19,389 nucleotides of DNA from an uncultured Prevotella sp. (lineage in GTDB: Bacteria; Bacteroidota; Bacteroidia; Bacteroidales; Bacteroidaceae). The position numbers and the translations under genes are program-made. The DNA lies in contig CALZNR010000003.1 in the NCBI GenBank assembly GCA_945827565.1, positions 1 through 19,389 on the forward strand. Direction: 5' to 3'. The notes below the pieces were generated by a model that did no database searches, was not told where the DNA came from, and saw only the letters and a program-made list of their open reading frames with translations. Shown piece by piece: positions 15,801 through 19,389 of the stretch. Numbering within the stretch: position 1 is the stretch's first letter; each line of letters begins with the position of its first letter.

Positions 15801-16280
15801 AATGATGTCAGTGTAGGTACAGTCGGCACGTACGTACAGGAAATGTTCGTCAAAATCATCTACAATGACTCTGAGATACTCTGTAAGTGGCAACTCTTGT
15901 TTGGTGTGTCTTTCACCGGGTAACAGCACCTTTAACTGCGGAGGAATAGTTGCACCTGTGACTAACGTCACCAACTGACACAATGCCTGTGCATCGTACA
16001 AGTGATGAGATTCCAACTCCTCATTGTCCAGTGTATGGTGCTTGCGTAGTCTTACTCGTGCCTCGTTGACGTGCTGCCTCAAGCGCATGTCGGCGTGATA
16101 CTCCTTGAGCAGGTAATCTGTTTTGGCGAAGGTGCCACCGAAATGAATCCCTGGCAGGTTGGTCCACTCATTGATACATACTTGAAAGATGTGATTGAGT
16201 GACTGATAGACAGCCTGATAATGGGGGGCAAGGAGGATGGATTGATAGATGTCTTCAAGAAGTTCGTTCGTTGGTATCAT
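12849..16280 (-). CDS. Dna2-like PD-(D/E)XK nuclease and SF1B helicase
   Basis: A 1143-aa cytoplasmic enzyme. The nuclease half shows a RecB/Cas4-type core: MMGHLAGQLLDEAL (249-262), GLQGRMDFL with D348, LIEQKAGKGG with E359-x-K361, and QLLLYALL (Q384, Y388). The helicase half has motif I IIGPPGTGKTS (705-715), Ia LIASYTNRAVDE (734-745), II IIDEASQI (821-828), III MIGDHKQLPAVV (853-864), V TVERFQGSQRDY (1053-1064) and VI RKLNVAMTRARKHLLIV (1094-1110), of the Upf1/Dna2 type. This layout matches Dna2, which processes flaps and resects ends. The cysteines that bind Fe-S in classical Dna2 are not seen around the nuclease. Start ATG 16280 overlaps the sensor stop (ATGA); an extension to 16382 would overlap the sensor gene. 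Confidence 0.87.
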   Translation of the reverse strand: MIPTNELLEDIYQSILLAPHYQAVYQSLNHIFQVCINEWTNLPGIHFGGTFAKTDYLLKEYHADMRLRQHVNEARVRLRKHHTLDNEELESHHLYDAQALCQLVTLVTGATIPPQLKVLLPGERHTKQELPLTEYLRVIVDDFDEHFLYVRADCTYTDIIQVCYTGGKYNVHYPYDWSYIAQYIQKGTQLNIIHPIEKNGVLYPELIIIEPDCLMDISAIAACFETYGAHPYIHLINKFKPVHASSAIMMGHLAGQLLDEALYHVHDDIPYKESLTQFFKTHTQQLLTAELAADFHQEAQKQKNNIHKALHSTLPQLLKNSKIAFDETEIIVEPSFYSEMLGLQGRMDFLQLDYKVLIEQKAGKGGWPQHDAETPVQQQKHYVQLLLYALLIRYNYKTQYKQNNHELYSFLLYSKYRNGLIALGFSPELVFEAIKIRNQLAANELRFAHEGAAILNTLQAEDLNTLHSRGTLWENYQKKELTAYLSTIQQAPSPEKDYFLRFFRFLQAEFILSKMGNQSKENSGFADKWYSSVDEKAQAGNIFHQMELITPKYGETGKIDRIILGFDKKGKNDSTNFRIGDIVILYPYNETEEPDATRTMVFRCAITQMCTRTITLQLRYSQVSAHVFWKQGNRKWALEHDLADSSYNHLYRGLFAMLKAPEERRQLILTQREATHDKQKKITGNYGTFNTLAEKVKQSNDLFLIIGPPGTGKTSYGLTCTLQEELTEPDTNILIASYTNRAVDEICSKLVELGIDFIRIGNPYSCEADYQPYLLSELASHCTTLNELKDKVEKTRVVVGTTTAFSAGTNLFKIKQFSLAIIDEASQILEPHILPLLCATDKQGQCAIKKFVMIGDHKQLPAVVQQSEEESAVKETSLLHIGLTNCRLSLFERLLKKYRHHPDVVYMLTKQGRMHQDIAAFPNKMFYNNKLEIVPLPHQTEPAICTCSSVSDNSQPYKEKGESNCEWLHCMDTERIAFIDVKESGPKCSDKTNTAEAKVIAQALVHIYRQHQKDFTPDKTAGVIVPYRNQIAEIRRQIASYDIDELAEITIDTVERFQGSQRDYILYGFTVSKHYQLRFLTATTFEEEGTTIDRKLNVAMTRARKHLLIVGNSHIISKVGLFKQLIDYIKARKSFVTWHPQQD
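14237..14245 (-). repeat. A9 homopolymer between nuclease and helicase halves
   Basis: The coding strand has nine consecutive A within codons Q679-K680-K681-I682, about 22 residues before the Walker A motif. Loss of one A, or a +1 slip, would put translation into a frame that stays open to about 14035, giving the nuclease half plus roughly 70 foreign residues and no helicase. A second run, A8, lies at 14844-14851 (Q477-K478-K479). Confidence 0.7.
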
Positions 16281-18949
16281 GCGGTTTGTTCCTCTTGTTT
16301 CCTTTTCAATCTTTTCATTTTTTCTTGTTTCCAAAAGAGAGTTATCAAGAGCAACAGTGCTGCGATGCCCATGTATATCCATATAGCACTTGTTGACAAT
16401 AGGAAATGAGGTGGCATTACCACTTCGATGGTACGCTCATCATATTTATTTGGAGTTTCTAACAAAAAGGCTCTGATCCTGAGTGTGTAGGTGCCTCCTG
16501 GAACATCCTCGTACTGTGCCTCTCGCAGCACATTGGCATCTTTCCATGTTTCATCATAGCCTTCAAGCATGTACTGATAGTGCACACGATGCTGCAACTG
16601 GTAGTTGAGAGACGCAAAACGAAAAGCAAATCTACAGCCGTGATAGGGTAGTGTCACCTTTTTACATTCGGGTATGTATTCTTCAAAGAGGTCTGATGTG
16701 CGGGGGGATATCACCTCATCGTCTATCAGAAAATCAGTAATGCGCAGTTTCAGCATGGCCGCATTGGCATCAGACAGCGTGTTTTTGTTGAGCACATAGT
16801 AACCATCGAAGGTGCCGAAGCACATCACTCCATTGTCCATCGTAACGGCGGAGTTCTCACTGCATATTGTGTTATCCACACCGTCCTGTATGGAGAAGGT
16901 GCTGAACACTTTTTTCGTGGCATCGTAGGAGCAGATGATGTGGTCTGTGGCGAGCCATAATATATCTTGCTTGTCAAAGGTGATGCTGCGTATCTCATCA
17001 GAGGGCAGTCCTTGCTTGCTATAGATGTTTTCAAAGCACCATTTTCCCTCGCTGTCGATACCTGTGCAGTGGCTCAATCCACCACCGTTAGTACCTATCC
17101 ACATTTCTCCTCTGGGAGAACGGTCGATACAAATAATATCGTTGCATGCCAGCGGATATTCGTGACTTACGTTCATGTCCATGCGTTTGATATCTACAGC
17201 CCTTTGCTGATATTTCATCAGCAGTATTCCATCAGTGGTGCCAGCCCACACGTTTCCGAGGGTGTCGGTGCACACAGTTCTCACTTTGTGGTAGGCATTG
17301 TGTGGGTAAGTGTTGATGCCGTTGTCTTTGTTCAAGAATCTGAATGTACCGTTTTTATCTTCTATCAGCAAGTTTACTCCATCTCCATAGGTGGCAATCC
17401 ACATGTTGCCTTGTTTATCTTCTACCATGTCATAGACGTTATTAGAGTTGAGCGTGTTTTTATTGCCCTCGATGTGTTCAAACTGCCTGAAGGAGTATCC
17501 GCCTCCAGCCTGTGGCACCATCATAAACAGGCCGTTGCCTTTGGTGCAGAGCCAGTAGCGCCCTTTGCTGTCCTTGTGGATGCTGTATATACGGCCAAAG
17601 CTTTTGCCATCGGTTGTACCTGTAAGTGTTTGTGCCTGTCCGGTGGAAGAAATAATCTTCAGAGTTCCCAATTTATTGCCAACCAAGAGCAACTTGCGCT
17701 CTCTGTCATAATACAATGCACGAATCTCGTTGTAGCGAGATATCAAACTCTGGGTTTCTGCTCTGCTGCTACTGGTGGAGTCACGGTCTTCGCCAAAGGG
17801 GCGTTTGCGTATAATCTTCTTTTTGAGGATATCCAACTTTTCCAAACCCCTCTTGCTTGTTGACTCCCATACCACACCTTCGGGCAGAGTGAGGTATGCT
17901 GCCACAGTATTTGAAAGGTCCCACGGATTGTCTGGATTATTGTGGAAATACTCCATCCTGTCAGCGGCCCTGTTATAGTAACCAAAACCACCATGGCTCA
18001 TGCTTGCCCAGATTACACCGTTCACTTCGCTGATACGTGCACCATTGACATCAAATTCTGGCACGGGCACCCACTGGCGATATTCCTTGATTTCGCCAGT
18101 AGAAGAGATATATTGGTTTACTCCTTGTCCTGAGTTGGTAAACCAGATGTTGTCGTGACTGTCTAGCAATACAGAATGGAATCTTTCGTTGATTTTGAAT
18201 AACACCTTGGGCTCTTGTCCGTAGGCAAAGGTGATGAGTGTGCCTGAGGCTGTACCGGCAAAGATGTTGTAACCATTTGAATATGCGCAGGTGATGGCCT
18301 CTTCTGTAAAGATTCCTTTCTTTTCCAAACTCTCATCATCGGCATTCAATCGGTGGAATCCTTGCTCAGTACCTACCCATAGGTCGCCTTGATAACCCTC
18401 TACAATCACTTTGGGCATCAGATTGCCAGTGGTAATCAAAGTGCGCTGCATACCGTTGGGGGTTAATCTCATGCGGTAGATGCCAATGTTGTCTATGATT
18501 ACCATCATCTCTCCTTTGGAGGTGAGGAACAAGGGATTTGAGGTTCGCATCTCTTGATAGCCTGCGATGCCCTCCATGGCGTTGATGATACGGTCGGTCT
18601 TGCGATTCAGTACAAATATTCTGCCATCGTACATGCGCATCCATATATTTTGCTGCTGATCTACTTTGAGGTCAATGATACGGTTGTGTAACAGGGGGAT
18701 ATGGCTGATGGCGCCAGTTTCGTAGTTTACAAAGTTGAAGCCGTCAAAGCGTGACAAGCCGTTCCATGTGGCAATCCATATAAAACCCAAGTCATCTTGT
18801 ACAATGTAAGAGATGGCGTTGCTTGTCATGCCATCGTCAGTAGAGTAGTGCTTGAGTGATGCTTGTAACTGTTGTGGCATGGCAGGAAGTGTCATGCCTA
18901 TGAAGCACAGCAGGATGCTGTATCGGAACCATTTGTTTAAGGCGGTCAT
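16277..18949 (-). CDS. Reg_prop/Y_Y_Y sensor protein lacking a kinase domain
   Basis: 890 aa. A signal peptide or anchor (1-25) is followed by two periplasmic seven-bladed Reg_prop propellers, seen as repeated D-x-x-G-x-hWhxT-x-x-GL units (QDDLGFIWIATWNGLSRFDG, 51-70; DSKGRYWLCTKGNGL, 460-474; DKQGNMWIATYGDGVNLL, 511-528; DTLGNVWAGTTDGILL, 562-577; SPRGEMWIGTNGGGLS, 611-626), then a Y_Y_Y domain (about 765-845; YQYMLEGYDETW, 791-802) and one membrane helix (about 854-874). This is the sensor half of a hybrid two-component system, but it stops after a 16-residue basic tail: no HisKA, HATPase, receiver or HTH. No kinase motif appears in other frames downstream; the Dna2-like gene starts at once (ATGA overlap). 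Propeller ligands in such sensors are usually glycans; here unknown. Confidence 0.9.
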   Translation of the reverse strand: MTALNKWFRYSILLCFIGMTLPAMPQQLQASLKHYSTDDGMTSNAISYIVQDDLGFIWIATWNGLSRFDGFNFVNYETGAISHIPLLHNRIIDLKVDQQQNIWMRMYDGRIFVLNRKTDRIINAMEGIAGYQEMRTSNPLFLTSKGEMMVIIDNIGIYRMRLTPNGMQRTLITTGNLMPKVIVEGYQGDLWVGTEQGFHRLNADDESLEKKGIFTEEAITCAYSNGYNIFAGTASGTLITFAYGQEPKVLFKINERFHSVLLDSHDNIWFTNSGQGVNQYISSTGEIKEYRQWVPVPEFDVNGARISEVNGVIWASMSHGGFGYYNRAADRMEYFHNNPDNPWDLSNTVAAYLTLPEGVVWESTSKRGLEKLDILKKKIIRKRPFGEDRDSTSSSRAETQSLISRYNEIRALYYDRERKLLLVGNKLGTLKIISSTGQAQTLTGTTDGKSFGRIYSIHKDSKGRYWLCTKGNGLFMMVPQAGGGYSFRQFEHIEGNKNTLNSNNVYDMVEDKQGNMWIATYGDGVNLLIEDKNGTFRFLNKDNGINTYPHNAYHKVRTVCTDTLGNVWAGTTDGILLMKYQQRAVDIKRMDMNVSHEYPLACNDIICIDRSPRGEMWIGTNGGGLSHCTGIDSEGKWCFENIYSKQGLPSDEIRSITFDKQDILWLATDHIICSYDATKKVFSTFSIQDGVDNTICSENSAVTMDNGVMCFGTFDGYYVLNKNTLSDANAAMLKLRITDFLIDDEVISPRTSDLFEEYIPECKKVTLPYHGCRFAFRFASLNYQLQHRVHYQYMLEGYDETWKDANVLREAQYEDVPGGTYTLRIRAFLLETPNKYDERTIEVVMPPHFLLSTSAIWIYMGIAALLLLITLFWKQEKMKRLKRKQEEQTA

Positions 18950-19033
18950 GCTATTTGTTATTGTTATTTAAAGGAGTTTAGGTGAAATGGCAAAACGGTG
19001 GACTTTACGTAATCAGTCTTGCCCATTCTTATG

Positions 19034-19041
19034 CAAAGATA
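19034..19041 (-). promoter_or_regulatory. -7 box of the sensor gene
   Basis: The minus strand reads TATCTTTG, an exact TAnnTTTG match, giving a leader of about 75-80 nt before ATG 18949. No TTG lies at 17-23 nt upstream. Between the sensor start and the next gene (18950-19158) only promoter-like signals are visible. Confidence 0.5.
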
Positions 19042-19091
19042 AAATAAATGACAGTAATAAAAAAATTATTTTACTTTATTGTGAGGAGTTG

Positions 19092-19124
19092 TTGATTTAT
19101 TTTGAAGATATTTTTTTACTTTTG
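19092..19124 (+). promoter_or_regulatory. Promoter of the truncated gene at 19159
   Basis: TTG (19092-19094), a 22-nt AT-rich spacer, then TACTTTTG (19117-19124), matching TTG-N17-23-TAnnTTTG. Predicted leader about 30 nt to ATG 19159. Confidence 0.65.
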
Positions 19125-19158
19125 CACCATCAGTAATGTTTGTAGAAGTAACTCTAAA

Positions 19159-19343
19159 ATGATCAAGATGATGAAAAATGCAATACGGAATAAGGCAGTG
19201 CTTTTATTGATGATGTTATTGTTTCCCACATTTATTGCTGCGCAGGAGAGTGCCATGAGCAGTGTAAGGGGGCGCACTACGTTATATCCCACTTTTTCTC
19301 CCGCAACGGTGTATCTTGCTGACGGAAGAGTGGTGAAGGAGCG
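19159..19343 (+). CDS. 5' fragment of an exported protein, function not recognised
   Basis: Sixty-one genuine codons from ATG 19159 (in-frame ATGs at 19168 and 19171 are alternatives). The N-terminus is a signal peptide: basic region with K3, K6, R10, K12, hydrophobic VLLLMMLLFPTFIAA (14-28), likely cleavage after AAQ or IAA. The mature part reads ESAMSSVRGRTTLYPTFSPA and on to VYLADGRVVKE, giving no known domain. The frame then runs into adapter, so the residues after VVKE/R that a translation would show are artefact. A promoter lies directly upstream. Divergent from the sensor gene. Confidence 0.7.
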
Positions 19344-19389
19344 CTGTCTCTTATACACATCTCCGAGCCCACGAGACAGGCAGAAATCT
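19344..19389. other. Illumina Nextera adapter read-through (not genomic)
   Basis: CTGTCTCTTATACACATCT (19344-19362) is the Tn5 mosaic-end sequence, followed by CCGAGCCCACGAGAC (19363-19377) of the Read 2 transposase adapter, then AGGCAGAA (19378-19385), identical to Nextera i7 index N703, then ATCT, the start of the P7 adapter. The true contig end is 19343. Confidence 0.98.

Noticed and set aside
16281..16382. Upstream extension of the Dna2-like protein
   Set aside because: It overlaps the sensor membrane-helix coding region; ATG 16280 with the ATGA overlap is the natural start.
16967..17863. Plus-strand 298-aa frame inside the sensor gene
   Set aside because: Antisense shadow of the propeller repeats; no start signals or recognisable domain.
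19116..19358. Minus-strand 80-aa frame beginning MYKRQ
   Set aside because: Its start lies in the adapter and it runs antisense to a gene with a good promoter and signal peptide.

Overview
The window looks like a Bacteroidales chromosome, most likely a Prevotella-type organism. Three things point there: exact TAnnTTTG -7 promoter boxes in nearly every gene-start region, the families present (a lipidated TamA-like Omp85 protein, a Reg_prop/Y_Y_Y periplasmic sensor, C11 clostripain-family and GH25 enzymes, long-form GDP-fucose synthase), and weak Shine-Dalgarno signals. It is a draft or metagenome contig: the last 46 bases (19344-19389) are Illumina Nextera adapter, not genome.

Layout. 1-291: gene-free, AT-rich, with a 14-bp palindrome, two to three copies of a 22-bp-period repeat and two large inverted repeats. 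292-7543 (minus strand): a tightly packed run transcribed as glnS, TPR protein, DedA-family membrane protein, manC, gmd, fcl. The last three make GDP-L-fucose from mannose-1-phosphate, and the DedA protein may recycle the undecaprenyl lipid carrier used in surface-glycan assembly. 7647-9730: two divergent secreted enzymes, a C11-family cysteine peptidase lipoprotein (minus) and a GH25 muramidase (plus). 9758-12827: a SpoU/TrmH-family RNA methyltransferase (minus) divergent from a TamL-like outer-membrane assembly protein (plus). 12849-18949 (minus): a Reg_prop/Y_Y_Y sensor that has no kinase, translationally coupled by ATGA to a Dna2-like nuclease-helicase. 19159-19343 (plus): the 5' end of an unrecognised exported protein, cut by the adapter.

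Most of the window is ordinary housekeeping and envelope biology. The strongest candidates for something less described are the kinase-less sensor coupled to a Dna2-like enzyme, the long near-perfect hairpin at 139-181, and the back-to-back divergent promoters built into inverted repeats. I see no CRISPR array, transposase, tRNA or rRNA.
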